A stretch of 64,000 nt of DNA from an uncultured Maribacter sp. (GTDB taxonomy: Bacteria > Bacteroidota > Bacteroidia > Flavobacteriales > Flavobacteriaceae), in contig CANLTE010000004.1 of the NCBI GenBank assembly GCA_947493885.1, positions 62,001 to 126,000 of the forward strand. The letters are read 5' to 3'. The notes under the pieces are model-generated. The model had not been told where the DNA came from. It worked only from the letters and a program-made list of their open reading frames with translations, and did no database searches. Numbering within the stretch: position 1 is the first letter of the stretch; each line of letters starts with the position of its first letter. A program made the translations under genes and the position numbers. Below are positions 11,500-21,266 of the stretch, in pieces.

Positions 11500-11970
11500 T
11501 TATCCAATTACTTTATCAAACCATTTATACAAATCACCTTTCGTTATTACTGCCCCTTGCTTAATTAGCTTAAACTTATCAAGATTTTTATCCTCAGTAT
11601 ACATTTTGGATGCCGTGAGATAATCCACAAAATCTGATTGCCAATTTTTCTTAAACCAATCAAAACCTGTTTTGGTAGTTAAATCTACTTCTGGATTTCT
11701 TAATTTCACGGATATCAATTTCATTTCTTTTTCTTCCATAGCAAATAAATGCATTTGCTGAGTAGAAATATTCTCTAAATACGAAACCTTACTCAACACT
11801 CCTTCCCAAATTAAATCACTGAAAACATCTATTTCGTCTTCAGCAACCTCTGGTTTATTCGCTTTTATATCACTCCACTCATCACCGGTTATAGACTGTG
11901 ATGCCAGAAAATTTATAAACTCTGGATGTAATTCTTCTAACTGTTCCTTTGAAAGCCTTATATATTTCAA
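11500..11970 (-). CDS. DUF6495 family protein
   Basis: A 156-residue soluble acidic protein beginning MKYIRLSKEQLEELHPEF. It matches what I recall of DUF6495, a small Flavobacteriia family of unknown function usually encoded near hisS. There is no signal peptide, membrane segment or catalytic motif; the C-terminal half is rich in aromatic residues and lysine. It lies upstream of hisS in the same direction (68 bp gap), so it may be cotranscribed. Function unknown. Confidence 0.7.
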   Translation of the reverse strand: MKYIRLSKEQLEELHPEFINFLASQSITGDEWSDIKANKPEVAEDEIDVFSDLIWEGVLSKVSYLENISTQQMHLFAMEEKEMKLISVKLRNPEVDLTTKTGFDWFKKNWQSDFVDYLTASKMYTEDKNLDKFKLIKQGAVITKGDLYKWFDKVIG

Positions 11971-11990
11971 AACGATTGATTTTAATTTGC

Positions 11991-12023
11991 AAAAATAAAA
12001 AGACCATACGATTGTATGGCCTT
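11991..12023 (-). terminator. Terminator of the Oar-like receptor gene
   Basis: On the minus strand AAGGCCATAC pairs with GTATGGTCTT (one mismatch) around loop AATC, followed by TTTTATTTTT. It lies about 30 bp after the receptor stop codon. Confidence 0.8.
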
Positions 12024-12050
12024 TCTGTTTATAAAATATTTGTTTTTAAG

Positions 12051-15000
12051 CTAGAAAATGTAACGAAGCCCTACTTGCGCTTGCCATCTTGACTCTAAAC
12101 CGGATATTGAGCCAAAAGTTTTAGTTAATTCTGGATTAAAAGTATACGTAGGAATATTTGTAATTGGATCAACAGAAACCTGAAGCGGGTTTTGGTTATT
12201 AGGTTGCTGAATAACTCCCCAATTAGAATTAATAAGGTTTCCAAAATTTAAAACATCTATACTAAACTGAATTGTATTTGTTTTTCCATTGGCTACCTTA
12301 AATCTATAATCCTGAAGAAATTTTACATCCCAGCGACTTCTCCATGGGGCTAATGCTCCATATCGTTCCATATACTCTCCGCGATTATCACTTAAGTAAT
12401 CATCTTGTTGAATATACTTTTCAAAAGCTTCCGCTTGCCCTGCTCCAGAAAATTGCATTTGTTGCACTTCTGATGAGGTTGGTACATACAATAAATCGTT
12501 ATTCTGAAAAGAACTGTCATTATTTATATTACCAGCATACGTATAGTTGAATCTACCTCCTTTTGCATATTCAAAAAACGTAGATATTGTAGTTCCCCAT
12601 CTGTCTTCACTTCCATATTTAAATTCCTTTGACCCCACTCCGATAAAACGATGTGTATCTCCATATTTTGAAAACCCTAAAACATCAGCATTTGCATTAC
12701 CTTGATTTGGATTAAAATCAAATGCATCTCCTGTGATTTCAGCTTCGATAGAGTTAATATCTTTAGAGTTTAAGTAACTATATGCAAAACTAGTGTAAAT
12801 GCCATTTTCAAACGTTTTTTGCGCCTTTAGTGCTACATTCCAAACTCTTCCTTTATCTGAATTTGTAAATACGTAAGCACTAGTAGGCCCACCAAAAGCA
12901 TTTGTTGAAATATCGCTATCTTGATATCTTGGCCTATTATCTACTTGCCCATTTAATGTTCCAGAAGGGTCGCTGTATGCCCAGTTTTGTACATGAGGCG
13001 CATTCAAGTCTTTAGTATATGATATATCTCCTGTGACAACCAAACCATTTTCAAATCTATGGTCTAAACCAATATTCGTACGCCATACCTGAGGCCACTT
13101 GAAACCTGGATCTACCGCCTGGAAGAAGAAGAAATCCACACCTTGAACTTGATTTCCTAACCAAACAAAAGGAAGTCTTCCTGTAAACACACCTGTACCT
13201 CCACGCAATTGATAACTTCTATCTCCTTTGATATCCCAATTAAGCCCTAATCTTGGTGATACCAGCCAGTCATTAGTTGGTAGTTGTTCAGAATCAATAG
13301 TTGTTGGTTGCCCAGTATTAGGATTAAAATAAACATTATCTCCTTGATAAGTACCCTTTCTAGCTATATTTTCTGCTATTTTACTTTTGGTATCAAAATA
13401 TAGTGGTTTGTCAAAACGTATCCCATAAGTCAATTTAAAATTATCCGTTGCAGCCCATTCATCTTGTAAATAGAAGGATAGCTGACCAACATTAGTTTCT
13501 GCCAACGACCATCCACCCACTGCACCATCTTCTCTTTGGTTATTTGCGTTGAAAGTGGCTATTGCCCCTTGCCTAAGATTATCAATAAGTCCACCTGGTT
13601 GTGCATATGTTAAAAAATCCTCTACAGACGTAAAATTTCTATCATCAGAAAAATCACCAGGCGTTCCATTTACATCAAATCCAAAAGTTCCTCCATAAGC
13701 ACCTAAGTTAAACGAATTATCAAATTCATACTTTTCAAAAGCAAACCCTACCGTGTAGGTATGATTACCCTTAAAAATATTCATATTATTCGTAATCTGA
13801 AATACTTTTTGATCTAAACGATTATGAATAGAGAAAGGTTCATGACCTGCAATTATATAATTAGACTCATCACCATTTTCAATAATAATACTAGGAAACG
13901 GACTTGACAATGGATTTCTAAAATCATCAAAATGTGTATAACCAACTTGAAGTTTATTAGTCACTTCATTTGATAAGGTAGAGTTTAATTCTATCTGAAC
14001 AGAATTCAAGTTGTTATTAATTTCATAGCCTGAATTTTCAAATTGCAGTATTGCAAAGCTAGGTGCCCTATTACCTAATGCAGTAGGGTGAGCAGATTGT
14101 TCTCGTGAAGCTCTTAAAAAATTATAAATAACCGCTAAACGGTTATTATCATTAATATTCCAGTCTATTTTAAAAATACCTTTTGTTGAGTTAGATCCAA
14201 ATGTGAACCCTTCATATCTTCCTGTATCATACCCTAAATTACTTAGTGTGGATTGGACAGTCTGTAAATCTGTCTCCAATACTCTAGATTCATTAATAGC
14301 ACCAGAACCTGTATTCGGAATCCAACCATTTGAACCTAAATCATCTCTTTCATCTTTTTCAAAATTTGCGAAAAAGAATAATTTATCTTTAATTATTGGT
14401 CCACCTATACTAATACCATATTGATTTTGTTTTAAGTCTGGTTTAGTTACTTTATCTCCTTTTATTTTTCCTCCAGTTAGGCTTTCATCCCTATAAAAGC
14501 CATAAACGGTACCATGAAATTCGTTAGTACCACTCTTAGTAACAGCATTTACTGAGGCACCTGTAAAACCAGACTGCGTAACATCATAAGGTGCTGTTGC
14601 AATCTGAATTTGATCAATAGCATCTAATGAAATTGGCTGAGAACCTGTTTGACCACCTGGAGTTGGCGCATCTAATCCAAACGGATTACTAAAATTAGCT
14701 CCATCTAAAGAAAAATTATTAAACTGATCGTTACGTCCACCAAAAGAGTTTCCACTGGCAGTTGGCTCTAAACGAGTAAAATCTTGAGCAGAACGTGAAA
14801 TTGTAGGCAGTTTCGTTAACTCTCTTCTTCCTACACTTGTTTCTGCACCAGTACGATCACTACCAAATGTACCACCTTGAGTAGATGTTACCACAACTTC
14901 GTCCAATGCCTGACTTTCAGATTGTAATGCTACATCCACATTGAACGTTGTACCTAGCGAAAGGAAAACATTTTTTTGTTCATAATTTTTAAAACCTACA

Positions 15001-15242
15001 TACGAGATGGCTATCTCATAAGGTCCTCCAACACGAAGGTTAAGTAAATTAAATCTTCCTTCTTCGTTTGTTATTGCTCCGTATTTAGTACCAGTTGGTG
15101 TATGAACAGCTACAACATTTGCCCCAAATAAGGAAACATTGGTATCATCCAAGACCGTTCCTCTAATATTTGAGGTGGTAACCTGAGAAAACGCCGACAC
15201 CGCGAATAGAAATAGTAAAGCACTGAGTAATTGCTTCTTCAT
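12051..15242 (-). CDS. Oar-like TonB-dependent outer-membrane receptor
   Basis: A 1063-residue outer-membrane protein. It has a signal peptide (about 1-20, ending SAFSQ), a carboxypeptidase regulatory-like domain (about 23-110, with TNEEGRFNLLNLRVGGPYEI), a plug-like segment with RNDQFNNFSLDGANFSNPFG, and a long barrel ending in GLRYIF. The plug sequence and 1000-plus length resemble Oar of Myxococcus xanthus and its Bacteroidota homologues, some of which export or anchor proteins. The substrate is not deducible. It is transcribed alone with its own terminator. Confidence 0.9.
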   Translation of the reverse strand: MKKQLLSALLFLFAVSAFSQVTTSNIRGTVLDDTNVSLFGANVVAVHTPTGTKYGAITNEEGRFNLLNLRVGGPYEIAISYVGFKNYEQKNVFLSLGTTFNVDVALQSESQALDEVVVTSTQGGTFGSDRTGAETSVGRRELTKLPTISRSAQDFTRLEPTASGNSFGGRNDQFNNFSLDGANFSNPFGLDAPTPGGQTGSQPISLDAIDQIQIATAPYDVTQSGFTGASVNAVTKSGTNEFHGTVYGFYRDESLTGGKIKGDKVTKPDLKQNQYGISIGGPIIKDKLFFFANFEKDERDDLGSNGWIPNTGSGAINESRVLETDLQTVQSTLSNLGYDTGRYEGFTFGSNSTKGIFKIDWNINDNNRLAVIYNFLRASREQSAHPTALGNRAPSFAILQFENSGYEINNNLNSVQIELNSTLSNEVTNKLQVGYTHFDDFRNPLSSPFPSIIIENGDESNYIIAGHEPFSIHNRLDQKVFQITNNMNIFKGNHTYTVGFAFEKYEFDNSFNLGAYGGTFGFDVNGTPGDFSDDRNFTSVEDFLTYAQPGGLIDNLRQGAIATFNANNQREDGAVGGWSLAETNVGQLSFYLQDEWAATDNFKLTYGIRFDKPLYFDTKSKIAENIARKGTYQGDNVYFNPNTGQPTTIDSEQLPTNDWLVSPRLGLNWDIKGDRSYQLRGGTGVFTGRLPFVWLGNQVQGVDFFFFQAVDPGFKWPQVWRTNIGLDHRFENGLVVTGDISYTKDLNAPHVQNWAYSDPSGTLNGQVDNRPRYQDSDISTNAFGGPTSAYVFTNSDKGRVWNVALKAQKTFENGIYTSFAYSYLNSKDINSIEAEITGDAFDFNPNQGNANADVLGFSKYGDTHRFIGVGSKEFKYGSEDRWGTTISTFFEYAKGGRFNYTYAGNINNDSSFQNNDLLYVPTSSEVQQMQFSGAGQAEAFEKYIQQDDYLSDNRGEYMERYGALAPWRSRWDVKFLQDYRFKVANGKTNTIQFSIDVLNFGNLINSNWGVIQQPNNQNPLQVSVDPITNIPTYTFNPELTKTFGSISGLESRWQAQVGLRYIF

Positions 15243-15292
15243 GAGTTTTAAATTTTAAGATTAGTCGATAAGAAATTAACTCAAATTTAACC

Positions 15293-15324
15293 AAAAAAAA
15301 AGAGTTGCTTAATAGCAACTCTTT
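15293..15324 (-). terminator. Terminator of the rpsF-rpsR-rplI operon
   Basis: An 11-bp perfect stem (AAAGAGTTGCT / AGCAACTCTTT) is followed on the minus strand by about nine T residues, 25 bp after the rplI stop. Confidence 0.9.
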
Positions 15325-15348
15325 AATACTTATAAACAAACTTCTTTG

Positions 15349-15801
15349 TTATTTTTTCTCGGCAACTACATCAAATGTAAATGATACAACAACATCTCTA
15401 TGAAGTCTAATTTGAGCAGTACTAGTACCTGTTCTTTTAACAGAACCTCCTAAAATAGAAATGTATTTTTTATCGATACTATGTCCTTGTTTTTCAATTG
15501 CAGCAGCAACATCAATATTGGTAATTGAACCAAATAATTTATCACCAGCACCTGTTTTAGCAGCAATTTTTAATTCTAAAGCTTTTAATGCTTCAGCTGT
15601 TTTTTGTGCTGCATCGATAATTTTCTTCTCTTTATGAGCTCTTTGCTTTAAGTTTTCTGCTAAAACTTTCTTCGCAGACGGAGTAGCTAAAGTTGCCAAT
15701 CCTTTTGGTATAAGGAAATTTCTTCCATATCCATTTTTCACGCTAACCAAGTCGTCTTTAAACCCTAGGTTTTGAACGTCTTCTTTTAATATAAGTTCCA
15801 T
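15349..15801 (-). CDS. rplI: 50S ribosomal protein L9
   Basis: Ribosomal protein L9, an elongated 23S rRNA-binding protein at the base of the L1 stalk that supports reading-frame fidelity. The 150 residues match the family. The N-terminal signature MELILKEDVQNLGFKDDLVSVKNGYGRNFLIPKG-type region (residues 1-34) and the C-terminal domain separated by a long alanine- and lysine-rich helix are intact. It is the last gene of the rpsF-rpsR-rplI operon, 12 bp after rpsR. Confidence 0.97.
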   Translation of the reverse strand: MELILKEDVQNLGFKDDLVSVKNGYGRNFLIPKGLATLATPSAKKVLAENLKQRAHKEKKIIDAAQKTAEALKALELKIAAKTGAGDKLFGSITNIDVAAAIEKQGHSIDKKYISILGGSVKRTGTSTAQIRLHRDVVVSFTFDVVAEKK

Positions 15802-15813
15802 GGTTATTTTCTT

Positions 15814-16110
15814 TTATTTTAATAAATCTCCTACGTAAGGCATTAATGCCAAATGACGTGCTCTTTTTACTGCTTGAGCTACTTTTCTTTGATACTTCAA
15901 AGAAGTTCCTGTAAGTCTTCTAGGTAATAATTTACCTTGCTCGTTTACTAACTTCATTAAGAAATCTGCGTCTTTGTAGTCAATATATTTTATACCTGAT
16001 TTCTTAAAACGACAATACTTTTTCTTTGTATTGGTTTCAATGTTAAGAGGGGTTAAATATCTAATTTCCCCATCTTTTTTACCTTTTGCTTGTTGTTCTA
16101 TTGATGCCAT
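15814..16110 (-). CDS. rpsR: 30S ribosomal protein S18
   Basis: Ribosomal protein S18, which pairs with S6 on the 30S platform. At 98 aa it is longer than the 75 aa E. coli protein because of an N-terminal extension, common in this phylum. The core [40 protein letters not shown] and the terminal LALMPYVGD are conserved. It lies 5 bp after rpsF in the operon. Confidence 0.97.
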   Translation of the reverse strand: MASIEQQAKGKKDGEIRYLTPLNIETNTKKKYCRFKKSGIKYIDYKDADFLMKLVNEQGKLLPRRLTGTSLKYQRKVAQAVKRARHLALMPYVGDLLK

Positions 16111-16115
16111 AGTAC

Positions 16116-16457
16116 TTACGCTTTAGCTGTTTTTAACCTTGTTCTTCTTTTTTCTGCCCACTCAATAGCGTGCTTGTCTAATTTTACAGTAAGAAAACGC
16201 ATTACACGCTCATCTCTTCTGAACTCTTGCTCATACGCAGAAACAACCTCTCCAGAATTTGTAAATTCGAACAAATGGTAAAAACCACTTTTCTTGTGCT
16301 GTATTGGATAAGCTAATTTTTTTAGCCCCCAATTTTCTTTGGCTACCATTTTGGCACCATTCTTAATTAAGAAATCTTCAAATTTCTTAACTGTTTCCTC
16401 TATCTGAGTATCAGATAGAACGGGATTCAAAATGAAAACAGTTTCGTAATGATTCAT
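16116..16457 (-). CDS. rpsF: 30S ribosomal protein S6
   Basis: Ribosomal protein S6, the S18 partner. The 113 residues begin [12 protein letters not shown] and contain the conserved [20 protein letters not shown] and [11 protein letters not shown] segments. It heads the rpsF-rpsR-rplI operon, preceded by a textbook Bacteroidota promoter at 16480-16511. The C-terminal extension beyond the alpha/beta core is short. Confidence 0.97.
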   Translation of the reverse strand: MNHYETVFILNPVLSDTQIEETVKKFEDFLIKNGAKMVAKENWGLKKLAYPIQHKKSGFYHLFEFTNSGEVVSAYEQEFRRDERVMRFLTVKLDKHAIEWAEKRRTRLKTAKA

Positions 16458-16479
16458 AATATTATAAATTTTTAAGTGT

Positions 16480-16511
16480 GCAAAAGTAATAATAATTACT
16501 AGTTATTACAA
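16480..16511 (-). promoter_or_regulatory. Promoter of the rpsF operon
   Basis: On the minus strand, TTG (complement of 16509-16511) is separated by 20 bp from TACTTTTGC (complement of 16480-16488), an excellent -33 / -7 pair located just before rpsF. Confidence 0.65.
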
Positions 16512-16555
16512 GAAAACGAAATTTTCTTCGTTATGGTTACAAGAAATAATGAAAC

Positions 16556-16587
16556 TTAACCTATAATCAAATTAACCTATGGTCAAA
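16556..16587. repeat. Tandem 16-bp direct repeat upstream of the LytTR regulator
   Basis: TTAACCTATAATCAAA (16556-16571) is followed with no gap by TTAACCTATGGTCAAA (16572-16587); 14 of 16 positions agree. It lies in the divergent promoter region between rpsF and the LytTR gene. LytTR-type regulators commonly bind direct repeats, so a regulator-binding role is plausible but not shown. Confidence 0.6.
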
Positions 16588-16600
16588 GACAATTACACAA

Positions 16601-16618
16601 TAAACAATGCATTGTTTA
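16601..16618. repeat. Perfect 18-bp palindrome upstream of the LytTR regulator
   Basis: TAAACAATGCATTGTTTA reads identically on both strands. It lies 72 bp before the LytTR gene start and 14 bp after the tandem repeat. It could be an operator for a dimeric regulator; no T run follows, so it is not a terminator. Confidence 0.6.
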
Positions 16619-16689
16619 CATCTTTTGTTGCAGTTCATCATGTTTTTTCAGTTCTTTGTCGATGATTTAACCCCACAAATCAGCCTTTT

Positions 16690-17382
16690 ATGAAATTAAG
16701 AAGTATTATTGTTGACGATTCGTCTATGCAACGAATGGCAGTCGCTAAATTGGTAAACAATCATCCCAATCTGGCTATGGTGGCTGAGTACAGCAACGCT
16801 ATTGAAGCTAAGAACGGTATTAAAAACAACGAGATTGACCTTATTTTTCTTGATGTTGAAATGCCAATTATTACGGGATTCGACCTACTTGAGTCTTTAG
16901 AAAATAGCCCTCAAGTAATTTTAATTACTGGAAAACCAGATTACGCCTTAAAAGCTTTTGATTACGATGTAACAGATTATCTTCACAAGCCAATAACTAT
17001 GGCTCGTTTTGACGCCTCTGTAAAAAGAGCTGTTGCCAAGTTTGAACAAATGAATAAGGTAACTGAGGATGAAGAGCACATCTTTGTAAAAAGTAATCTA
17101 AAAAAGAGAAAAGTTATTCTTAACGATATTAAGTGGATTGAAGCTTTGGGTGACTACATTAAATTAGTTACAGACGAAGCTAATATCGTAATTTTATCAA
17201 CAATGAAATCTTTTGAAGCCCAATTACCTTCGGAGAAGTTTTTAAGAATTCACAAATCATATATAGTGAACCTTGAAAAAGTTGAGAAATTTAATAGTAA
17301 AAATGTAGAAGTCAGTGGCAGGTCTATTCCTTTAAGTAGGAATAAGAAAACCGAATTAGCCGAAGCTTTAAGTAATGTCTAG
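16690..17382 (+). CDS. LytTR-family response regulator (orphan)
   Basis: A 230-residue two-domain regulator. The receiver domain (1-120) has acidic pocket D9/D10, phosphoacceptor D55 in FLDVEMP, a threonine in LITGK and a lysine in LHKPI. The LytTR DNA-binding domain (about 135-228) shows FVKSNLKKRKV, IKWIEALGDYIKL and the FLRIHKSYIVNL signature. No histidine kinase lies nearby, so the partner is elsewhere. The upstream region carries a tandem 16-bp repeat and an 18-bp palindrome, candidate autoregulatory sites. It converges with priA with only 12 bp between the stops and no clear terminator. Confidence 0.93.
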   Translation: MKLRSIIVDDSSMQRMAVAKLVNNHPNLAMVAEYSNAIEAKNGIKNNEIDLIFLDVEMPIITGFDLLESLENSPQVILITGKPDYALKAFDYDVTDYLHKPITMARFDASVKRAVAKFEQMNKVTEDEEHIFVKSNLKKRKVILNDIKWIEALGDYIKLVTDEANIVILSTMKSFEAQLPSEKFLRIHKSYIVNLEKVEKFNSKNVEVSGRSIPLSRNKKTELAEALSNV

Positions 17383-17394
17383 TTTAGTTTGATT

Positions 17395-19851
17395 TTATAT
17401 GTGATCTACATTGTAGATTACACGTACACTTCTATACTGAGAAATAGCATTGAAAGATTTATCAATCTTTTTAATGCTATTTTTTGTTTTAGCTAAAGAC
17501 TGATTTTTCTTCATCTTTATCAGAACGTTTTTAAGATACTGATTTCGTATTCTAGCAACTGGTGGATACTCCGGACCTAAAACATTTTCTCCAAAATACC
17601 TCTGTAACGAGGTTGTAAACCAAGCCGCAGCTTCATTGAGCACATTATAATCTCGGTGCTTAAATGTTATTTTTATAATTCTGTTAGCAGGGGGGTATTT
17701 GTACTGCTCTCTATCATATAATTGCTCTTCAAACATAGTACTATAATCACCTGTAGTAACTTGCTTTAGTATTTGATGATATGGATTATAGCTTTGTATA
17801 ATTACCTTTCCTCTTTTTTTGGTTCGTCCTGCTCTACCAGCTACTTGAGTTAATAGCTGAAAACTACGTTCATGCGCTCGGTAATCTGGAAAATTAAGTA
17901 ACGTATCTGCATTTAATATCCCTACCAGATTTACATTTCTAAAATCCAAACCTTTGGTTAACATTTGCGTTCCCACCAGAATGTCTAATTCTTGTTGTTC
18001 AAAAGCAGTTATTATTTTTTCGTAACCATGCTTACCTCTTGTTGTATCTAAATCCATTCGGCCAACTTTGGCTTTTGGAAATAGTTCTTTTACCTCTTGT
18101 TCAATTTGCTCAGTACCAAAACCTTTGGTATCTAACTCAGCGCTACCACAAGCCTGACAACTTTCCTGCAAAGCAATAAAATGACTACAATAGTGACAAC
18201 GCAATTGTTTACGATATTGATGATAGGTTAAACTCACATCACAATTTGGACATTGAGGAGAATGTCCACATGTTGTACATTCCAAAATAGGAGCATACCC
18301 TCTTCTATTTTGAAAAAGGATTATTTGTTCTCCAGCATCTAGTGTTTCTGTCATTTCTTCTAATAACCGTTCAGAAAAATGTCCTTTCATTCTTCGTTTT
18401 CTGGATTGCTCCTTAATATCAACCAACTCCATATCAGGCATCAAAACGTCTCCATAACGCCTTTCTATCTTTGCATAACCGTACTTTTTTAGTTTAGCAT
18501 TATAAAAACTTTCTAAACTTGGAGTTGCAGAACCTAATAGTACCTTACTTTTATGTAGGTGTCCTAAAACAATAGCAGCATCACGGCCATGATAACGAGG
18601 AGCGGGGTCAAATTGTTTAAACGAACTTTCATGTTCCTCATCTACTATTACTAATCCTAAATTAGAAAAAGGCAAAAACAACGAGGATCTTGCTCCTATA
18701 ACAATTTTAGCTTTGGTTTTGTTTAATAACACATTGTTCCAAACTTCAATGCGCTCATGAACTGTATATTTAGAATGATATACTGCAACTTTCTCACCAA
18801 AATAAGTTTGTAACCTAGTTATTAATTGTGTGGTTAATGCTATTTCTGGTAAGAGGTAAAGCACCTGTTTGTTATCTGCTATATACTCTTCAATTAACTT
18901 TACATAGACCTCTGTCTTACCCGATGAAGTTACACCATGTAGCAGTGTTACCTTATCTTCGCTAAAAGCAGTTTTTATATCAATTAAAGCTGTCTCTTGG
19001 TATTCATTAAGCTGTTTTAATTTGGAATTTCCCTCTCCTCCTTGATATGAAACTCTGTCCGTTTGAATATAATACTCTCTAAGTACCTTTTTATCAACCA
19101 GTGATTTTATAACAGCTTTTGAGCCCCCACTACTCTTTTCTAAATCTGATACGCTAATAGGTTTTTTATGAACCGCTTGTAATTGGAATAATGACAAAAT
19201 AACCTGACTTTGCTTTGGAGCTCGAGTTAACGAATTCAATAAACCTTCTAACCCCTCCTCTGTTTCATGTTCTTTTTCCAACTTTACAAAACGCACCAAT
19301 TTTGGCTTATACTGCTCGTATACTTCTTCTTTTAAATGAATAATGTTTTTAGCAATTAATCTATTTAAAATAGGTAGTACGTTTTTACGCTCTACAATGG
19401 CACTTACTTCGTGTACTTTTAATATAGATTGATGTTGTAATGCCTCGTATACCAAAAATTCGTCATCCTCTAAGAAAGTTTCATCTATGTCAGCATCATT
19501 ATTTCTAAGAATTAATGTTTCACTCTCCAACAAAAAAGCGTTAGGTACAGCTGTTCTAAAAACTTCTCCTAGGGTACACATGTAATATTCAGAAATCCAT
19601 TCCCAATGTTGAAGCTGAACCTCAAGAACAATTGGATTATCATCCAAAATTTGATGGATTTCTTTTGCTTCATACACATCTGGAGGAGTATTATGTACCT
19701 CGTATACAAGAGCTGTATATATTTTAGATTTTCCAAATGGGACAGCAACACGCATACCTGGCAGTAATGTTTTAGCTTCTGCTTCAGAAATACTATACGT
19801 AAAAAGTTTTTCTAATGGAATAGGTAATATTACATTTACAAAATATTGCAT
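17395..19851 (-). CDS. priA: Primosomal protein N' (PriA helicase)
   Basis: Replication-restart helicase that recognises stalled forks and loads the replicative helicase. The 818 residues include an N-terminal 3' DNA-binding domain (1-110), the superfamily 2 motor with Walker A GVTSSGKTEV, DEEH box (VIVDEEHESSF) and LLGSATPSLESF. The zinc cluster has cysteine pairs CTTCGHSPQCPNCD and CHYC/CQACG. Motif VI-like segment QVAGRAGR is intact. It is the last gene of the nadC-yihY-DUF2147-priA transcript. Confidence 0.97.
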   Translation of the reverse strand: MQYFVNVILPIPLEKLFTYSISEAEAKTLLPGMRVAVPFGKSKIYTALVYEVHNTPPDVYEAKEIHQILDDNPIVLEVQLQHWEWISEYYMCTLGEVFRTAVPNAFLLESETLILRNNDADIDETFLEDDEFLVYEALQHQSILKVHEVSAIVERKNVLPILNRLIAKNIIHLKEEVYEQYKPKLVRFVKLEKEHETEEGLEGLLNSLTRAPKQSQVILSLFQLQAVHKKPISVSDLEKSSGGSKAVIKSLVDKKVLREYYIQTDRVSYQGGEGNSKLKQLNEYQETALIDIKTAFSEDKVTLLHGVTSSGKTEVYVKLIEEYIADNKQVLYLLPEIALTTQLITRLQTYFGEKVAVYHSKYTVHERIEVWNNVLLNKTKAKIVIGARSSLFLPFSNLGLVIVDEEHESSFKQFDPAPRYHGRDAAIVLGHLHKSKVLLGSATPSLESFYNAKLKKYGYAKIERRYGDVLMPDMELVDIKEQSRKRRMKGHFSERLLEEMTETLDAGEQIILFQNRRGYAPILECTTCGHSPQCPNCDVSLTYHQYRKQLRCHYCSHFIALQESCQACGSAELDTKGFGTEQIEQEVKELFPKAKVGRMDLDTTRGKHGYEKIITAFEQQELDILVGTQMLTKGLDFRNVNLVGILNADTLLNFPDYRAHERSFQLLTQVAGRAGRTKKRGKVIIQSYNPYHQILKQVTTGDYSTMFEEQLYDREQYKYPPANRIIKITFKHRDYNVLNEAAAWFTTSLQRYFGENVLGPEYPPVARIRNQYLKNVLIKMKKNQSLAKTKNSIKKIDKSFNAISQYRSVRVIYNVDHI

Positions 19852-19855
19852 AACA

Positions 19856-20296
19856 CTATTCTTCTACCCTCAACCAAGTTTGCGTTCGGTAAACAAACAA
19901 CAAATACCCACGAACTTTAAGTTCGTTTTTATTCTCTGGATTCAACCATATTTTACACCTAAATGTCATTGCTTGTTCTGGATCAAATAAGGTATCGCCT
20001 TTCCAAACACCATCTTCTTTTTCCTCAAGTCCTTCAATAATAGTCATTCCAATTACAGGTTTGTCCTTTAAACCTCCATCACATTTTACACAAAGTGCAT
20101 TTTCTTTTCCTTTTTCCAGAATTTTCACGACATCTCCATACATAAATCCATCTTTCTCATAAATATTTATGATTCCTTTAGGTTTACCCGTTCTATCGTC
20201 AATAGTCTTCCATTTTCCAAAAATACTTTGGGCATTACTTACATATACGCACAGCAATAGTACTACCAGCATAAGGTACTTGTTATTCTTTATCAT
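19856..20296 (-). CDS. DUF2147 exported protein
   Basis: A 146-residue protein with an N-terminal signal peptide (about residues 1-22, ending VSNAQ) and the DUF2147 pattern: IFGKWKTIDDRTGKPKGIINIYEKDG, two cysteines in CVKCDGG, then a GYLLFVYRTQTWLRVE end. The family is periplasmic and of unknown function. Its start overlaps the yihY stop by 4 bp and priA follows after 4 bp, so it is embedded in the operon. Confidence 0.87.
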   Translation of the reverse strand: MIKNNKYLMLVVLLLCVYVSNAQSIFGKWKTIDDRTGKPKGIINIYEKDGFMYGDVVKILEKGKENALCVKCDGGLKDKPVIGMTIIEGLEEKEDGVWKGDTLFDPEQAMTFRCKIWLNPENKNELKVRGYLLFVYRTQTWLRVEE

Positions 20297-21261
20297 TTCT
20301 TTTTGGATATTTTTCGCAGAAAATTTAATGATGCATTAAGTTCAAAACCGAGTAGTAAAATATTTGAATTTAACCATATATACACCATTAGTATTAACAA
20401 TCCACCTAGTGCTCCATATAGCTCATTATAACGTGCAAATTTTTCTACGTAAACTCCAAACAAATATGAAGTTAAAACAAATAAAATTGTTGTAACCCAC
20501 GCTCCCACTGAAAAAAAACGTGCCTGTTTACCTTCTGCGGTTCCAAAATAATACAGAATTGCCGTTGTTAGGTATGACAATATAATAAAGAACAAAAATT
20601 TACCAATTTGCACTCCGATAATTTCTCCTTCGTCTAATACATATCCCCCAGTGTTTGCCGCAAAATTGCTTAAATATTGTAATATGTAAACTTCAAAATA
20701 TATAAATACCACAAAGCCTACTATTATTAACACCGAAAGTATTAAACCTACCATTAAAGCATACAAATATTGACGAAAAAAATTTCTGTTTAAGCTAACA
20801 TGATACGAATTTTCAAAACCACTAAAAATTGCATTTACGCCATTAGCCATTAAAAAAATTGATATTAAAAAGGAAGAAGACAGTAAGCCTCCTCTACGCT
20901 GATTTTTTATTTGCTTAAAAATCTCTTCAAAATAATCACCAGTTGCCGTGGGTAAAAAAGATTCTAAAAAAGGCAAAAACTCACTATCAAAATCAGAATT
21001 CCCAATGCTTATATACGAAATGATAAATGGCACAAGCGTAAACATAAAAATTAGCAGTGGAAACAATGCCATGAACAAACTAAAAGCTATGGAACTTGCC
21101 CTTGAAGATACTGCTCCCTGAACAATACCCACAATGTAACGTTCTGCCAAATCGTATGCCGACAACCCTTCAAAAGCTGGTAACTTAATTTTTTTTAATA
21201 GAAGAACCATCCAATTAATAATTGGAATTTTTTTAAGTTTTTCTTCTATCTCCGCTGACAT
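20293..21261 (-). CDS. YihY/BrkB-type membrane protein
   Basis: A 322-residue inner-membrane protein of the YihY (formerly RNase BN / BrkB) family. About six hydrophobic segments are visible, the first near residues 60-85. The conserved SSRASSIAFSLFMALFPLLIF segment and the C-terminal YGALGGLLILMVYIWLNSNILLLGFEL region are diagnostic. The family's function is not established; the old RNase BN assignment was wrong. It starts 5 bp after the nadC stop. Confidence 0.9.
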   Translation of the reverse strand: MSAEIEEKLKKIPIINWMVLLLKKIKLPAFEGLSAYDLAERYIVGIVQGAVSSRASSIAFSLFMALFPLLIFMFTLVPFIISYISIGNSDFDSEFLPFLESFLPTATGDYFEEIFKQIKNQRRGGLLSSSFLISIFLMANGVNAIFSGFENSYHVSLNRNFFRQYLYALMVGLILSVLIIVGFVVFIYFEVYILQYLSNFAANTGGYVLDEGEIIGVQIGKFLFFIILSYLTTAILYYFGTAEGKQARFFSVGAWVTTILFVLTSYLFGVYVEKFARYNELYGALGGLLILMVYIWLNSNILLLGFELNASLNFLRKISKKK

Positions 21262-21266
21262 TTAAA

